Positions 42,642 through 54,595 of a stretch of DNA of 57,782 nucleotides are shown in pieces. A program made the position numbers and the translations under genes. Source of the stretch: Sphingobium limneticum (GTDB lineage: Bacteria > Pseudomonadota > Alphaproteobacteria > Sphingomonadales > Sphingomonadaceae); NCBI RefSeq assembly GCF_008710155.1, contig NZ_VYPZ01000024.1, forward strand, positions 1 to 57,782, given 5' to 3'. How positions within the stretch are numbered: the first letter of the stretch is position 1; every line of letters begins with the position of its first letter. A model generated the notes under the pieces. The model was not told the origin of the DNA. It did no database searches and was given only the letters and a program-made list of their open reading frames with translations.

Positions 42642-44123
42642 ATGGTTCGTTTCTCCTGCGCGGCCAAGCGCCGCCCCGTCGCCATGTCTGTTCTCACCCT
42701 TGCTACCCTGTTCGCCAGCCCGGCATGGGCAGACCACATGCCGACTGAACCTGCCAGCCTCTATCCCGCCGATGCCGTTGGCGAAGGATCGGTGTCGGGC
42801 GGCTATGCGCTGTCGCGCTGGGCGGAGGATTGGCGCGACAAGGCCGATCCCCAGCAGCGCGACGACATGTTCGATCGCCTCAAATATCTGCCGCTCGACA
42901 GTGATGGCGACATCTATCTAACTCTCAACGGTGAGGCGCGGGTGCGCGTCAACTATACCACCAACCTCAACCTGCGGAATGCTGGCAATCAGCGGCAGGA
43001 CATCAACCGGCTGGTCGGCGGTGCGGACCTGCATGTCGGGCCGCATCTACGCTTCTATGGCGAAATCGCCCATGGCGGCATTTCCGGCGACAATATCGGC
43101 ACGCCGTCGGGATCGTTGCGCAATGATCTGGTGCTGCTCCAGTCCTTTGCCGAAGTGAAGGGGCGCGTTGCTGGCATGGACCTAGGGCTGCGCTATGGGC
43201 GGCAGGAATTTACCGATGGCGCCAATCTGCTGACGTCGCAGCGCGACAATAATACGATCCGCTATGCGCTGAACGGCGTGCGTGCCTGGGCGCGGACCGA
43301 AACGCTGCGCATCGACGCCTTCGATTTCAAGCCGACCGCGTTGGGCAATGGGGGCACCGGCGACGACAAGGTCGAGCAGGGCCGGCGCTTTTCCGGCCTC
43401 ACTGCCGGCATCCGTATTCCCAACAAGGCGTTGGGCGGATCGGAACTCTATCTCGATCCCTTCTTCTGGCGATTGCGCACCAGCGATGCGCTATGGGGCG
43501 GTGTGACCGGTCGGGTCGAACGCTTCTACGCCGGCGCACGGCTGTGGGGCGAGGTCGGCCCGGTCAATCTCGACTGGACCGTCAACCACCAGTTCGGCGA
43601 TTTCGATGGCCGTGACATCAATGCCTGGCAGGTCTTTTTCAACCAGAGCTACAAGCTGCCAGGCGACCTGCCGATGGCACCGCGCATCGGCTTCCACGCC
43701 GATTATGCCAGCGGCGGGGGCACGTTCGAGGGCGGCACGCTGAAAGCTGCCTACGCACCCTTCGGCAATAATATCTATTATAGCTACCAACTGTGCATGA
43801 CGCCGACCAACCTCCAGACACTGGCACCCAGCCTGAGCCTGTCGCCGCTCAAGGGGGTGAAGCTGTTGATGGAATATCAGTTCGCCTGGCGCGTCGACGA
43901 GCAGGACGCAGTCTATCGCGCCAACAAATCGATCTTCACCGGCACGCAATCGGTGTCCGGCCACAAGATAGGCGAATCGATCCGCGCCCAGATCAGTTGG
44001 TCGATCACGCCCCGCCTGTCCTTTGTCGGGCGTTACGAGCATCTGGATGCGGGACCGGTGCTCAGCCGCGCAGGCTTCGGTAACAGCGATTACCTGGCTG
44101 GCTGGTTGAGCTTCCGGTTCTGA
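42642..44123 (+). CDS. AlgE-like outer-membrane porin
   Basis: 493 aa. Signal peptide about 1-30 (cleavage near P-A-W-A-D). The rest shows alternating beta strands rich in Tyr/Arg/Asp and ends with phenylalanine (W-L-S-F-R-F), as in outer-membrane barrels. Segments such as [11 protein letters not shown] and [11 protein letters not shown] match the alginate-export/AlgE family. In this operon, 12 nt after dctA, it most likely lets organic acids cross the outer membrane; substrate inferred from context only. Confidence 0.85.
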   Translation: MVRFSCAAKRRPVAMSVLTLATLFASPAWADHMPTEPASLYPADAVGEGSVSGGYALSRWAEDWRDKADPQQRDDMFDRLKYLPLDSDGDIYLTLNGEARVRVNYTTNLNLRNAGNQRQDINRLVGGADLHVGPHLRFYGEIAHGGISGDNIGTPSGSLRNDLVLLQSFAEVKGRVAGMDLGLRYGRQEFTDGANLLTSQRDNNTIRYALNGVRAWARTETLRIDAFDFKPTALGNGGTGDDKVEQGRRFSGLTAGIRIPNKALGGSELYLDPFFWRLRTSDALWGGVTGRVERFYAGARLWGEVGPVNLDWTVNHQFGDFDGRDINAWQVFFNQSYKLPGDLPMAPRIGFHADYASGGGTFEGGTLKAAYAPFGNNIYYSYQLCMTPTNLQTLAPSLSLSPLKGVKLLMEYQFAWRVDEQDAVYRANKSIFTGTQSVSGHKIGESIRAQISWSITPRLSFVGRYEHLDAGPVLSRAGFGNSDYLAGWLSFRF

Positions 44124-44220
44124 TGATGGATGGGGTGGCGCGTATGACCTGACCGACAAGATTGGCGACCATGCATCCGGCCGTCCGGCCCCTCTTCACG
44201 CAGTTTCGGAACTCAAGATC

Positions 44221-45945
44221 ATGACATCCTCCTCCAGTCCGGCAGCAACTAGTCGCCGGCCTTTGTTCAAGAAGATCCTTTTCGCTTTTGCCATCGCGCT
44301 CCTGCTGCTGGCGATTGCGGCCACGGCGTTTCTGTTCCGTCCGATGGCCTCTCCCGTTGGCAAGGCGGCAGCCAATGACAAGCCCGTAGATGTGCTGGTG
44401 ATCGGCGGCGGCATCATGGGCGTGACGCTTGCCACCTATCTTCAGGAAATGGAGCCGGACTGGCGGATCGATATCTATGAACGGATGGACAAGGTGGCGC
44501 AGGAAAGCTCCAACGGATGGAACAATGCGGGCACCGGCCATTCGGGCTTTGCCGAACTAAATTATACGCCGGAGAATGCAGACGGAACGATCGCGACCGA
44601 AAAGGCCGTGGACATCGCCGAACAGTTCGAAATTTCCCGCCAGTTCTGGTCGCATGAAGTGAAGCAGGGTCGCCTGCCCCGGCCCAGCGATTTCATCAAT
44701 CCGACCCCGCATATGAGCTTCGTCTGGGGCGACGATAACATTTCTTATCTGCACAAGCGCCGCGACGCGCTGGTCAAAAATCCGCTCTTCTACGGCATGC
44801 AATATTCGCAGGATTCAGCGCAAATCCGCCGCTGGGCGCCGTTGGTGATGGAAGGCCGCGATCCTAAGCAAAAAGTGGCCGCGACCTTCATGCCGCTGGG
44901 TACGGATGTCAATTTCGGCGTCATCACCACCCAGTTGACCAACGCGCTGACCCGCAATCCCAATTTCAATCTTCAACTGGGCCATGAAGTGCGCGGCCTG
45001 CACCAGAATGCGGACAAGACGTGGAACGTCACCGTCCATGATCTGAAAAAGAACAGCGATGCCGTGGTCAAAGCGAAGTTCGTCTTCATCGGTGCGGGCG
45101 GTGCCTCACTCAAGCTGCTGCAAATGTCGGGTATCCCGGAATCGAAAAATTATGCTGGCTTTCCCGTCGGCGGCCAGTTCCTGGCATTTGAAGGCCCCGC
45201 CGCCACCCGCCGCCACAATGTGAAAGTCTATGGCAAGGCGGAGGCGGGTTCGCCGCCCATGTCGGTGCCGCATCTTGATGCGCGCAAGCTTGACGGCAAG
45301 TCGGTCACCCTGTTCGGTCCTTTCGCGTTACAAAGCACGAAGTTCCTCAAGCATGGATCGTCGCTCGACCTGTTCGCGTCGATCTACAAGAATAATGTCA
45401 GCGGCATGATGAAGGTCGGTGCGGAAAATCTGGATCTGGTCCGTTATCTGGCGGAGCAGGCGACGCTGACCGACGCTCAGCGCCAGGCCGAACTGGTCAA
45501 ATATTATCCCAACGCCAAGCGCGGCGACTGGAAGCTGATCACCGCCGGCCAACGTGTGCAGGTGATAAAATATGATCCCAAGAAGGGTACGGTGCTACAG
45601 TTCGGCACGGAAATCGTGACGGACAAGGATGCCAGCATTGCCGCGCTGCTGGGCGCCTCGCCGGGTGCCTCGACCTCGCCGGCGATCATGCTGGACGTGA
45701 TGCGTCGTGCCTTCCCGCAACAGATGGCCAGCAGTTGGAAGCCGAAAGTGGCTGCGATGGTGCCGTCCTATGGCCAGAAACTCAACGCCAGCCCGGAACT
45801 CACCAATCGCATCCGTCGCATGACCAGCCAAACTCTGGGCCTACCCTATGTCGAGGTGCCGACGACCCTGACCGGCGTAGCGCGCGAAGCCGGACCCAAT
45901 CCGACGATCAAGCGCAATCTCAATCAGGAGCAGCAGGCTCTCTAA
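44221..45945 (+). CDS. mqo: Malate:quinone oxidoreductase
   Basis: 574 aa. The FAD motif V-I-G-G-G-I-M-G (61-68) and the family signatures [13 protein letters not shown] and F-G-P-F-A are present. An extra N-terminal membrane helix (about 18-40) anchors the enzyme, a feature not found in the classic peripheral Mqo of E. coli. It oxidises malate to oxaloacetate and passes electrons to quinone. Its place after dctA and the porin shows a dedicated malate/succinate route. Confidence 0.94.
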   Translation: MTSSSSPAATSRRPLFKKILFAFAIALLLLAIAATAFLFRPMASPVGKAAANDKPVDVLVIGGGIMGVTLATYLQEMEPDWRIDIYERMDKVAQESSNGWNNAGTGHSGFAELNYTPENADGTIATEKAVDIAEQFEISRQFWSHEVKQGRLPRPSDFINPTPHMSFVWGDDNISYLHKRRDALVKNPLFYGMQYSQDSAQIRRWAPLVMEGRDPKQKVAATFMPLGTDVNFGVITTQLTNALTRNPNFNLQLGHEVRGLHQNADKTWNVTVHDLKKNSDAVVKAKFVFIGAGGASLKLLQMSGIPESKNYAGFPVGGQFLAFEGPAATRRHNVKVYGKAEAGSPPMSVPHLDARKLDGKSVTLFGPFALQSTKFLKHGSSLDLFASIYKNNVSGMMKVGAENLDLVRYLAEQATLTDAQRQAELVKYYPNAKRGDWKLITAGQRVQVIKYDPKKGTVLQFGTEIVTDKDASIAALLGASPGASTSPAIMLDVMRRAFPQQMASSWKPKVAAMVPSYGQKLNASPELTNRIRRMTSQTLGLPYVEVPTTLTGVAREAGPNPTIKRNLNQEQQAL

Positions 45946-46390
45946 TCTATACCAAAGGGGCAGGAAAGATTGTTGATGAGCCTGAGAACGGGTCATATTT
46001 ACAGTCTTTCCTGCCTGTTCCCCGATGTGGCATCGCGGCCAGAACGAACCGGGTGATCGGGCCGGGTCGCCATCCTGTCACCCATTGAGGAAGACAACTC
46101 TGCCAGTTTCGTTGCTCGAACCTGCCGGTCCACCTTATGGCTGGCGATCGATCGCGAGTGAAAATTGGGAGAGTAAAATTGGCCTTTGAGCGGCCGATTA
46201 GGGTCCACTTCGGCAAGCGGCAGCTGGGAACTGGCTGTCGGGCTGACATTTCCGTTGTTCGACAGAATCTTGTGTTAGCAAGACATATATTTGTCATGAC
46301 GCCAACCTACTGCCTCAACCCGGTCTGACAGCATGACTCAAGTTGGTGGGGACCGCTTGAGCAGGCATGTCCTTTTTGGGGTAACCGTTC
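45946..46390. other. 445-nt spacer with an 11-bp inverted repeat
   Basis: GGCAGGAAAGA (45959-45969) and TCTTTCCTGCC (46005-46015), perfect, 35-nt loop, 14 nt after the mqo stop; probably the mqo transcript end although no T-run follows. The rest (46016-46390) shows no gene. Confidence 0.5.
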
Positions 46391-49300
46391 ATGGCGTCGA
46401 ACGTCTTCATTAACGAAATTCACTATGACAATGCCGGCACCGACAGTGGCGAGTTTGTCGAAATCGCGGGTCTGGCAGGCACCGACGTCACCGGATGGAG
46501 CATCGTGCTCTATAACGGCAATCCTGCCCAGCGCAGCAGTTACAGCACGCAGACGCTGAGCGGCGTCATCAGCGACCAGCAGAATGGATATGGCACGATC
46601 CGCATCGCCTATCCCGCCAACGGCATCCAGAATGGCGGGTCTGGCCCCAGCGGCGAACCCGACGGCGTCGCTCTGGTCGATGCGCAGGGCAATGTCGTCC
46701 AGTTCCTGAGCTGGGAAGGCAGCTTCACAGCGGCGAACGGTCCTGCGGCGGGCATGACCAGCACCAATGTCGGCGTGTATGAAGACGGGACTCAGAACGG
46801 AACGTCGATCGGCTTGGTCGGCACGGGCACCGGCGCCGCCGATTTCCAGTGGGCGCTGATCAACGGCGCGACGGCAGGCGGCGTCAATGCTGGCCAGAGC
46901 TTTGGCGGCGGCACGCCCAACCCGACGCCCGGCACGCTGAATATCGCCGATGCCAGCATCGTGGAAGGCAATGCGGGCACCGGCGAGATCGTCTTCACCG
47001 TCAGCCGCGTCGATGGCAGCAGCGGAGCGGTATCCGCCGCGTGGACGCTGGCCTTCGGGTCGGCCGATGCCGCCGATTTCGGTGCCGGTTTCGCGACCGG
47101 TGGAACGGTGAATTTCGCTGACGGTGCGACCACGGCAGAAATCCGCCTGCCGATCCAGGGCGATACGGTTTTCGAGGCGAATGAGAATTTCGCGCTGACG
47201 TTGAGCAACGCCACCGGCGGCGCGGCGATCGGCCGGGCGACCGCGACCGGCACGATCACCAATGACGATGTGGCCCCGCCCGCACCAGCGGCGAACGTCT
47301 TCGTCAACGAAATCCATTATGACAATGTCGGCAACGATGTCGGCGAGGCGATCGAGATTGCGGGCGTCGCGGGAACCGACCTGACCGGCTATCGGATCGT
47401 CTTCTACAACGGCACGAACACGCCCGACGCGGCGCCGGTCTATGACACGCTGGCCCTGTCCGGCGTGATCGACAATGAAGGCAATGGCTTTGGCGCGCTG
47501 TCCTTTGCTCGCGCCGGTATCCAGAATGGCGGCGCGGACGGTTTCGCGCTGGTCGCGCCCGATGGCACGGTGATCCAGCTGCTGTCCTATGAAGGCACGT
47601 TCACTGCCGCGCCGGGTACGCCCGCCGCCGGCATGACCAGCACCGACATTGGCGTGGCCCAGGAACCGGCGCCGGGCGTCGGCCTGTCGCTGCAACTGAC
47701 CGGCGCGGGGTCCAGCGCCGCCGACTTCAGCTGGACCGCGGGATCGGCGCAGAGCTTCGGCGCGCTGAACGCGGGCCAGTCCTTCCTGCCCGCCGACGGC
47801 CCAAGCCATGTCCGCATCAGCGATGCGCGCGTGGTCGAAGGGGACGATGGCGTATCCAACATGGTGTTTACCGTGCAGCGCGCCGGTGGCCAGATCAACG
47901 CTGTGAGCGTGGATTATGCCGTGCTGTTGAACGGCACGGCGGACGCGGCCGATCTTTCGGCCAATGCGCCGCTGGCGGGCCGGATCAGCTTCGCGGCGGG
48001 CGAGTTCAGCAAGCAGATCATCGTGCCGGTCAGGGGCGATACGCTGAGCGAAAATAACGAGACGCTGTCGGTCGCGCTGGGTGCGACCACCGGCAACGTC
48101 ATCATCGACCGGGCGGTCGCCACCGGCACAATCGTCAACGACGATCCGATCGCGCTGGTCATCGGGCAGATACAGGGCGAAGGCCATGTGTCGGCCTATG
48201 TCGGGCAGACCGTGATCACCGACGGCATCGTGACCGCGGTCGCCAGCAACGGCTTCTATCTTCAGTCGGCGGTCGGCGATGGCAATGCCCGCACGTCGGA
48301 CGGCATCTTCATCTTCACGTCCTCCGCGCCCGGCGTCGTGGTGGGCGATGCCGCGTCGGTCCGTGGCACGGTGTCGGAATATGCGGGCGACCCGTCCAGC
48401 CTGTCGGTGACGCAGATCGTGTCCCCGGTGGTGAACGTCACCAGCCAGAGCAATGCGCTGCCGTCGGCCGTGCTGATCGGGACGGGCGGCCTGACGCCGC
48501 CCAGCCAGGCCATCGATCATGATGCGCTCAGCAATTACGACCCTGCCAATGACGGCATCGATTTCTGGGAATCGCTGGAAGGGATGCGCGTCACGATCGA
48601 TGCGCCGCAGGTGGTGTCAAACACCAATCAATATGGCGAAACCGATGTCGTGGCTTCGCATGGTGTTGGCGCGACCGGCATGAACGATCGCGGGGGCATC
48701 ACCATTTCCCCCAATGCGGACGGCACGGTCGACTATAACCCCGAAAAGATCCAGATCGACGCCGACAGCATAATCCTGCCCGGCTATAATCCTGCCCATA
48801 GCATCGGTGATCAACTGGCCAGCGTGACCGGCGTACTGAACTATAGCTTCGGCAATTACGAGTTGCTGGCGACGGAAGCGGTTAGCGTCACCAAGGATGT
48901 GACGCTGGAACGCGAAGTGACGACGTTGCAGGGCGACGCCAATTATCTGTCCATCGCTACCTATAATGTCGAAAATCTGGATGCGGGCGACAACAAGTTC
49001 GACATATTGGCCAGCAATATCGTCTATAATCTCAAGGCGCCCGACATCGTCGCATTGCAGGAAATCCAGGATGCCGATGGTGCGGGAACGGGCGGCAACC
49101 TGTCCGGCACCGTCACGGCGCAGGGCCTGATCGATTCCATTTATGCCCAGACTGGCAAACATTATGCCTATGTCGAGGTTGCGCCCGACACCGCCAATTC
49201 GACCGGCGGCGAACCCAATGGCAATATCCGCAACGGCTTCCTCTACAATGTCGATCGCGTATCCTATGTCGATGGCAGCGCGGAACTGATAACCGGCGGC

Positions 49301-51019
49301 GCCTATGCGGGCAGCCGCAAGCCGCTGGCGGCGCAATTCAACTTTGCAGGCCAGACGATCACAGCGATCGACGTTCACTTCACCTCGCGCGGGGGCAGCG
49401 ACCCGAACTGGGGCAATACGCAGCCTGCGCAGGCGGCTGGCGATGCCGCGCGCACCGCGCAGGCAGCGGGCGTCAAGGCCTATATCCAGGAGCATCTGGC
49501 CGATGATCCCTCGCTGAACTTCGCGGTGCTTGGCGATTTCAACGGCTTTTATTTCGAGGAGGCCCAGACCCAGCTGACCGATGCCGCCAAGGGCGGCATG
49601 CTGACCAACCTCAACACACTGCTGCCGCCTGAAGAGCGCTACAGCTACATGTTCGAGGGCAATGCCCAGCAGATCGACCATATATTGGTTACGGGCGGTC
49701 TGGCGCAGGACGCCCGATATGATGCGGTGCATATCAATGCGCAATTCAGCGGCGATCGGCCGACCGACCATGATCCGCAACTGGCCCTGCTTATGCTGGG
49801 CGCCGCGCCCAAGGATCTGGTCCTGACCAATGCGGCGGTTGCCGAAAACCTGCCGGCGGGCAGCCTGGTCGGCACGTTGGCGGCGACGGACACGGCCAAC
49901 GACGTGCTGACCTACAAGCTGGTCGACGATGCCAACGGCCTGTTCGTGGTCGATGCGCAGACCGGCGTCATCACGACGACCGTCGCACTCAACTATGAAG
50001 CGTTGACGTCCTACGCCATCGTCGCGAAGGTGACGGACACGGGTGGCCTGTCCACGCAGAAGGGCTTCACCATCGCCGTTACCGACGTCAACGAAGCGCC
50101 GACCGCCGCGAACGACAGGATCGCGGTGAACGAGGATGCGACCAGCCAGAATCTCTGGTCCACATTGCTAGCCAATGACAGCGACCCCGATGTCGGCCAA
50201 ACGTTGAAAATCAGTGCCGTTGACACCAGCAAGACGCTGGGCAGCGTGATCTTCGACGCCGCCACGCAGCAACTGCGCTATGTCGCCGATCATGACTCGT
50301 TCGATGCGCTGGCTACCGGCGCCAAGCAGACGGACAGCTTCACCTATACCGTGACGGACGGGCAGGGGCTGACCAGCACGGCAACGGTCGAGGTTTCGGT
50401 GACGGGCATTGCCGACGGCATCGTTCGCACAGGCACGATCTTCTCCGACACGCTGAACGGCACGGCGGGCGAGGACAAGCTGTCGGGCGGTCTGGGCAAC
50501 GATACGCTCAATGGCTTGGACGGGCACGACATTCTGGACGGCGGCATCGGCAACGACAAATTGTATGGCGGCGCTGGCAATGACGTTCTGTTCGGCAGCC
50601 TTGGCAATGACATGTTGAACGGGGGCGACGGCAACGACATCCTGTTCGGTGGTCTGGGCGATGACGTGCTGACCGGCGGCAAGGGGATGGATGTGTTCCA
50701 TTTCGGCCGTCTGGACGGCAATGACAAGATCACCGACTTCGACGTCACGCAGGACAGCATCGTTCTGGACGACGGCATTTCGCTGCTTCGGTCAAAGGTG
50801 CAGGATGTCGATCGCGACGGGGTGAAGGATCTGGTTCTGACCTTCAGCCTGGGTACCACGGTCACGCTGCTGGGCGTGAGCGACGCCAAGGCGATCAAGT
50901 TCGGCGCGCCCGACCAGTGGTCCGACCATCAGCCCGGCGCTGGTGGCATCCTGGATGGGATCGGTGATTTCATCTTCGATCGCTTCGGTGGGTTGTTCGA
51001 CTCGGGCCACGGTCTTTGA
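46391..51019 (+). CDS. Secreted RTX nuclease with lamin-tail domains
   Basis: 1542 aa. Order: lamin-tail domain (1-175), Calx-beta (185-300), second lamin-tail (305-465), Calx-beta (475-590), OB-fold-like segment (590-690), endonuclease/exonuclease/phosphatase domain (about 855-1140) with Y-N-V-E-N, L-Q-E-I-Q, G-D-F-N and D-H-D-P catalytic motifs, cadherin-like repeats (1145-1340) and RTX repeats G-G-x-G-N-D-x-L (1350-1435). No N-terminal signal peptide; the RTX C-terminus is a type I secretion signal. It is an ExeM/NucH-type extracellular DNase, secreted by the transporter encoded next. Likely roles are phosphate or nucleotide scavenging or biofilm DNA turnover. Confidence 0.9.
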   Translation: MASNVFINEIHYDNAGTDSGEFVEIAGLAGTDVTGWSIVLYNGNPAQRSSYSTQTLSGVISDQQNGYGTIRIAYPANGIQNGGSGPSGEPDGVALVDAQGNVVQFLSWEGSFTAANGPAAGMTSTNVGVYEDGTQNGTSIGLVGTGTGAADFQWALINGATAGGVNAGQSFGGGTPNPTPGTLNIADASIVEGNAGTGEIVFTVSRVDGSSGAVSAAWTLAFGSADAADFGAGFATGGTVNFADGATTAEIRLPIQGDTVFEANENFALTLSNATGGAAIGRATATGTITNDDVAPPAPAANVFVNEIHYDNVGNDVGEAIEIAGVAGTDLTGYRIVFYNGTNTPDAAPVYDTLALSGVIDNEGNGFGALSFARAGIQNGGADGFALVAPDGTVIQLLSYEGTFTAAPGTPAAGMTSTDIGVAQEPAPGVGLSLQLTGAGSSAADFSWTAGSAQSFGALNAGQSFLPADGPSHVRISDARVVEGDDGVSNMVFTVQRAGGQINAVSVDYAVLLNGTADAADLSANAPLAGRISFAAGEFSKQIIVPVRGDTLSENNETLSVALGATTGNVIIDRAVATGTIVNDDPIALVIGQIQGEGHVSAYVGQTVITDGIVTAVASNGFYLQSAVGDGNARTSDGIFIFTSSAPGVVVGDAASVRGTVSEYAGDPSSLSVTQIVSPVVNVTSQSNALPSAVLIGTGGLTPPSQAIDHDALSNYDPANDGIDFWESLEGMRVTIDAPQVVSNTNQYGETDVVASHGVGATGMNDRGGITISPNADGTVDYNPEKIQIDADSIILPGYNPAHSIGDQLASVTGVLNYSFGNYELLATEAVSVTKDVTLEREVTTLQGDANYLSIATYNVENLDAGDNKFDILASNIVYNLKAPDIVALQEIQDADGAGTGGNLSGTVTAQGLIDSIYAQTGKHYAYVEVAPDTANSTGGEPNGNIRNGFLYNVDRVSYVDGSAELITGGAYAGSRKPLAAQFNFAGQTITAIDVHFTSRGGSDPNWGNTQPAQAAGDAARTAQAAGVKAYIQEHLADDPSLNFAVLGDFNGFYFEEAQTQLTDAAKGGMLTNLNTLLPPEERYSYMFEGNAQQIDHILVTGGLAQDARYDAVHINAQFSGDRPTDHDPQLALLMLGAAPKDLVLTNAAVAENLPAGSLVGTLAATDTANDVLTYKLVDDANGLFVVDAQTGVITTTVALNYEALTSYAIVAKVTDTGGLSTQKGFTIAVTDVNEAPTAANDRIAVNEDATSQNLWSTLLANDSDPDVGQTLKISAVDTSKTLGSVIFDAATQQLRYVADHDSFDALATGAKQTDSFTYTVTDGQGLTSTATVEVSVTGIADGIVRTGTIFSDTLNGTAGEDKLSGGLGNDTLNGLDGHDILDGGIGNDKLYGGAGNDVLFGSLGNDMLNGGDGNDILFGGLGDDVLTGGKGMDVFHFGRLDGNDKITDFDVTQDSIVLDDGISLLRSKVQDVDRDGVKDLVLTFSLGTTVTLLGVSDAKAIKFGAPDQWSDHQPGAGGILDGIGDFIFDRFGGLFDSGHGL

Positions 51020-51051
51020 AATAAGGTCCGCTCAACGCGGATAAAAATGAT

Positions 51052-51089
51052 GCTTCGCCGCGCGACGGTCATCCGTCGCGCGGCGAAGC
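51052..51089 (+). terminator. 17-bp hairpin between RTX gene and transporter
   Basis: GCTTCGCCGCGCGACGG and its exact inverse with loop TCAT. No T-run follows. Placed between a secreted protein gene and its transporter genes, it probably lowers read-through so that cargo is made in excess of transporter. Confidence 0.65.
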
Positions 51090-51105
51090 CTTGAATGATA
51101 GTGGT

Positions 51106-52842
51106 ATGGGAATGACAGATAGGGTTCAGGGGCCGCTGCGCGCGGCATTGGCATGTTGCAGGCGGCATTTTATCGCCACGGCCGGTTTCAGCGCATTGGT
51201 AAACCTGCTCTATATCGCGCCCACCATCTACATGTTGCAGGTCTATGACCGGGTCGTGCCGACGCAGGGGTTGCAGACGCTACTGTTCCTGACCCTTGTG
51301 CTGCTCTTCGCGCTGGTAACGCTGGCCTGTCTTGACCGCGTGCGGCAGCGATTGCTCACGCGTGCCGGGGTGCAGATGGACGCGGTGTTGGCCCCGCTGA
51401 TCCTGGATGCCACGCTGGGGCGGCCCGACATGGCCGTCGCCCGGCAGGCGCTGCGCGAGTTCGACCAAATGCGCGGCACGCTGACCGGGCCGGGCATATT
51501 GGCGCTGTTCGACGCGCCATGGGTGCCCATCTATCTGCTCGTCTGTTTCATGGTGCATCCCTGGATCGGCGCGTTGGCAGTTGCGGGGTGCCTGCTGATG
51601 CCGATCCTCGCCGGGGCCAATGAGCGGCTGACGCGCGGTCGGCTCGATCTGGCGCAGCGGATCGCGGGGGAAAGCTATTCCCATCAGGATGCCTTGCTGG
51701 GATCGGCGGACAGCCTGCGCGCGCTCGGCATGCGCCGGGCGATGGTCGCGCGGCAGTTGCGCCAACGCGAAGCGATGCTGTCGGCGCAGACCGAAGCCAG
51801 CCTCGCGTCGGGAAACATTCTGACCGTCACCAAATTCGTGCGCATGGCACTGCAATCGCTGGCGCTGGGGCTGGGCGCGCTGCTGGCGGTCGACAATCTG
51901 ATTTCGGCCGGTGCGATCTTCGCATCGTCCTTCCTCATCGCCCGCGCGCTCCAGCCGGTCGAGCAGCTGATCGGAAGCTGGAAGGCGATCATCCAGGCGC
52001 GGCAGAGCTATGCCAGCATCGACGCCCTGCTGGCGACCATGCCGGATGCGTTCAGCCAGACCCGCCTCCCCGCGCCGCGAGGGGCGATGCAGCTGGAGGG
52101 CATCACCGTCCTCAATGAAACGCGCGACGGGGCGATCGTGCAGGCCGTGTCCCTGCGCGTCCAGCCGGGCGAAGTGATCGCGGTGATCGGGCCGAGCGGC
52201 GCGGGGAAGTCCACGCTGATCCGCGCCATCGCCGGGGCGGTCCTGCCCGATCGCGGGACGGTGCGGATCGACGATGCCGATGTCCGGGACTGGGACCCTG
52301 AGCAACTGGCCCGGCATATCGGCTATCTGCCGCAGGATTCGGCCCTGTTCGCAGGCACGGTGGCCGAGAATATCGCCCGGTTTGCGGGCGAACTGGGCGA
52401 GGATCGCGCCGCCATCGACGCTGCCGTCGTGGCGGCGGCGGAGCAGGTCGGAGCGGGGCCTCTGATCGCGCGTTTGTCCAACGGCTATGACCATCGGCTC
52501 AGTCTGGGCGGACGCGGCGTGTCGGCAGGGCAGGCGCAGCGCATCGCCCTGGCGCGGGCCATCTATGGCGATCCGGCGATCCTGATCCTGGATGAACCCA
52601 ATGCGCATCTGGACGGGGAGGGTGACGCCGCTCTGATCCAGGCGCTGACCGCGCTCAAGGCGAAAGGCAAGACGATCCTGATCGTTTCACACAAGCTGGG
52701 CATATTGCCGGTGGTGGACAAGATATTGGTGCTGCGCGACGGGCGGGCCGAACTGTTCGGACCGCGAGACGAGATTTTGGCGAAGGTCGCCCCGCCCAAT
52801 ATCCGTCACATGCCCACGCCGCCCGTGGCCGGTGCGGCATGA
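51106..52842 (+). CDS. Type I secretion ABC transporter (PrtD-like)
   Basis: 578 aa. An N-terminal membrane domain (about 20-300, five to six helices) is followed by the ABC ATPase with Walker A G-P-S-G-A-G-K-S-T near 360, a variant signature G-V-S-A-G-Q-A-Q-R in place of LSGGQ, Walker B I-L-I-L-D-E-P-N and a switch histidine in V-S-H-K. No peptidase C39 domain, so it belongs to the PrtD/LapB-like class that exports RTX proteins without cleavage. Start taken at ATG 51106; ATG 51112 and TTG 51091 are alternatives. Overlaps the adaptor gene by 4 nt. Confidence 0.9.
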   Translation: MGMTDRVQGPLRAALACCRRHFIATAGFSALVNLLYIAPTIYMLQVYDRVVPTQGLQTLLFLTLVLLFALVTLACLDRVRQRLLTRAGVQMDAVLAPLILDATLGRPDMAVARQALREFDQMRGTLTGPGILALFDAPWVPIYLLVCFMVHPWIGALAVAGCLLMPILAGANERLTRGRLDLAQRIAGESYSHQDALLGSADSLRALGMRRAMVARQLRQREAMLSAQTEASLASGNILTVTKFVRMALQSLALGLGALLAVDNLISAGAIFASSFLIARALQPVEQLIGSWKAIIQARQSYASIDALLATMPDAFSQTRLPAPRGAMQLEGITVLNETRDGAIVQAVSLRVQPGEVIAVIGPSGAGKSTLIRAIAGAVLPDRGTVRIDDADVRDWDPEQLARHIGYLPQDSALFAGTVAENIARFAGELGEDRAAIDAAVVAAAEQVGAGPLIARLSNGYDHRLSLGGRGVSAGQAQRIALARAIYGDPAILILDEPNAHLDGEGDAALIQALTALKAKGKTILIVSHKLGILPVVDKILVLRDGRAELFGPRDEILAKVAPPNIRHMPTPPVAGAA

Positions 52843-54200
52843 ACCGGCCCGCCATCGTCCCCGTGCCCAAACCGGCGTCGACGTCGGTTTCGACCCTGGC
52901 CGATCCGTTGCGCGACATTCGGGTCGGGCTGATCGTGGCTGCGATTTTCTTTCTGGGCTTTCTGGGCTGGGCGGCATTCGCCCGGCTGGATGCGGCTGCC
53001 TATGCGCCGGGGACGCTGGTGGTATCGGGGCAGCGCCAGTCGGTGCAGCATCGCGACGGCGGCGTAGTGGGCAAGATTTATGTGCGCGAAGGGCACCGGG
53101 TTCAGCGCGGCCAGTTGCTGATGACGCTGGCCGCTGCGGAGGTTCAAGCGCAGGAGCGGGCGCTGGCGTCGCAGGCCATCCGCCTGCTGGCGCAGCGCGC
53201 CCGGCTGGAAGCCGAGCAGTTGGGCGTCGGCCGCATCGTGCCGCCGCGCGAATTTGTGTCCCTGTCGACGGAGGACAAGGCGGAAGCCGCGCTGGCGATG
53301 CGATTGCAGCAGACCGAATTGTCGGCGCGCACCTCTGTGCTGGGGGCGCAGCGCGACGTTTTGGCGCAGCGGGCGGCGCAGTCGGGCGAGCAGGGGCGGG
53401 GTTATGGCGAGCAGACGGTCGCGACCCGCGAGCAATTGCGCATCCTGGATGAACAGATCACTGCGCTAAAGCCGGTGGCGGACAAGGGGTTCGTGTCCAA
53501 GACCCGGATGCGCGAACTGGAGCGCGCGCGGGCCGAACTGGAAGGGCAGCGCGGCCAATATGCTGCCAGCGTCGCGCAGACGCGAGGGGCTGCGCGTGAA
53601 AGCGAGATGCAGGCGCTGGAGGCGCAGCGAAGCTTCCGTGAGCGTACCGCGTCGGACCTGCGCGACGTTGAAACCGCGCTGGGCGAGATATTGCCCAAAT
53701 GGCAGGCGGCGCGTGATCAGCTGGAACGGACCTCGATCCGCGCGCCAGCGACCGGCGCGGTGGTCGGCATGACCATCTTCACGCCCGGCGGCGTCATCGC
53801 TTCGGGGCAGAAGCTGATGGACATCGTACCGGAAGACGAGCCGCTGCTGATACAGGCGCGCATTGCGCCTGACGATGCCGATGACCTGACGGTCGGCAAG
53901 AAGACGCTGGTGAAATTTTCAGGATTGCATGAACGGCAGCTGCCCAATTTGGAAGGGGAGTTGCGGCGCCTGTCCGCCGACAGCTTTGCCGATGAAAAAA
54001 CAGGGCAAAGCTATTTCACCGGCGATATCGTGGTACCGCGCAGCCAGTTGGCGCTAATCCGCGATGTGCGGGGCAAGGATTTCGAGCTACGGGCAGGGAT
54101 GCCGGTGCAGATACTGATCCCTCTGCGTCAGCGCACTGCGCTGGACTATGCGATCGAGCCGCTGGTCGGCAGTTTCTGGGCCTCCTTTCGCGAGCATTGA
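52839..54200 (+). CDS. Type I secretion HlyD-family adaptor (PrtE-like)
   Basis: 453 aa. One N-terminal membrane helix (about 29-49), a biotinyl-lipoyl-like half-motif (G-G-V-V-G-K-I-Y-V-R-E-G), a long coiled-coil hairpin (about 110-290), then S-I-R-A-P-A-T-G-A-V-V-G-M and a beta-barrel C-terminus ending in L-I-P-L-R-Q-R-T-A-L-D-Y, all typical of HlyD/PrtE. It joins the ABC transporter to an outer-membrane TolC-type channel; no tolC gene is in the window. Coupled to the ABC gene by an ATGA overlap. Confidence 0.92.
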   Translation: MNRPAIVPVPKPASTSVSTLADPLRDIRVGLIVAAIFFLGFLGWAAFARLDAAAYAPGTLVVSGQRQSVQHRDGGVVGKIYVREGHRVQRGQLLMTLAAAEVQAQERALASQAIRLLAQRARLEAEQLGVGRIVPPREFVSLSTEDKAEAALAMRLQQTELSARTSVLGAQRDVLAQRAAQSGEQGRGYGEQTVATREQLRILDEQITALKPVADKGFVSKTRMRELERARAELEGQRGQYAASVAQTRGAARESEMQALEAQRSFRERTASDLRDVETALGEILPKWQAARDQLERTSIRAPATGAVVGMTIFTPGGVIASGQKLMDIVPEDEPLLIQARIAPDDADDLTVGKKTLVKFSGLHERQLPNLEGELRRLSADSFADEKTGQSYFTGDIVVPRSQLALIRDVRGKDFELRAGMPVQILIPLRQRTALDYAIEPLVGSFWASFREH

Positions 54201-54595
54201 AGTGGCTCATTCCTGAGTCGGATGGCGACATAATCAAAATGGGGAGGTTTTTTGTCATTACTCATGACAAGACTGCAATATTGTCATGAGTGAAAGTGCG
54301 ACGGTATGACCAACCATTGAACTTTCGCGACGGGGGTAGCGTCCTCAAGAAAGCGGACATTGGCGGTGCCATGCGATGATATCGGTTTGCTCCGGGATAA
54401 CGGGCTGTTTCGACGTGATGGAAGCTATCAGCTCGCTTTGGAGCAGCAACGTCCATAACGTGACGGCTATGCGCCCGATCCTGGGTGCCTAATTTAGAGA
54501 CGTTTCCAGGCTTCGGTTCGTCGCTCGTTTAACTTTGTTTTCACCATCTTAGCACACCTTTTTAACTGAAGAGGTGACAGGCGGATGCGACGGTG
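54201..54595. other. 395-nt spacer with an 11-bp dyad
   Basis: ACTCATGACAA (54260-54270) and TTGTCATGAGT (54281-54291), perfect, 10-nt loop, 60 nt after the adaptor stop. No T-run, so an operator is as likely as a transcript end. The rest of the spacer shows no gene. Confidence 0.5.

Noticed and set aside
46307..48520. 737-codon open frame antisense to the secreted nuclease gene
   Set aside because: The sense strand has clear domains; the antisense product is Arg/Asp/Gly-rich with no motif. Long antisense frames are expected from the strong third-position GC bias.
48617..49780. 387-codon antisense frame in the same gene
   Set aside because: Same reason; it lies opposite the catalytic nuclease domain.
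51280..52608. 442-codon antisense frame opposite the ABC transporter
   Set aside because: Arg/Gln-rich mirror frame with no domain.
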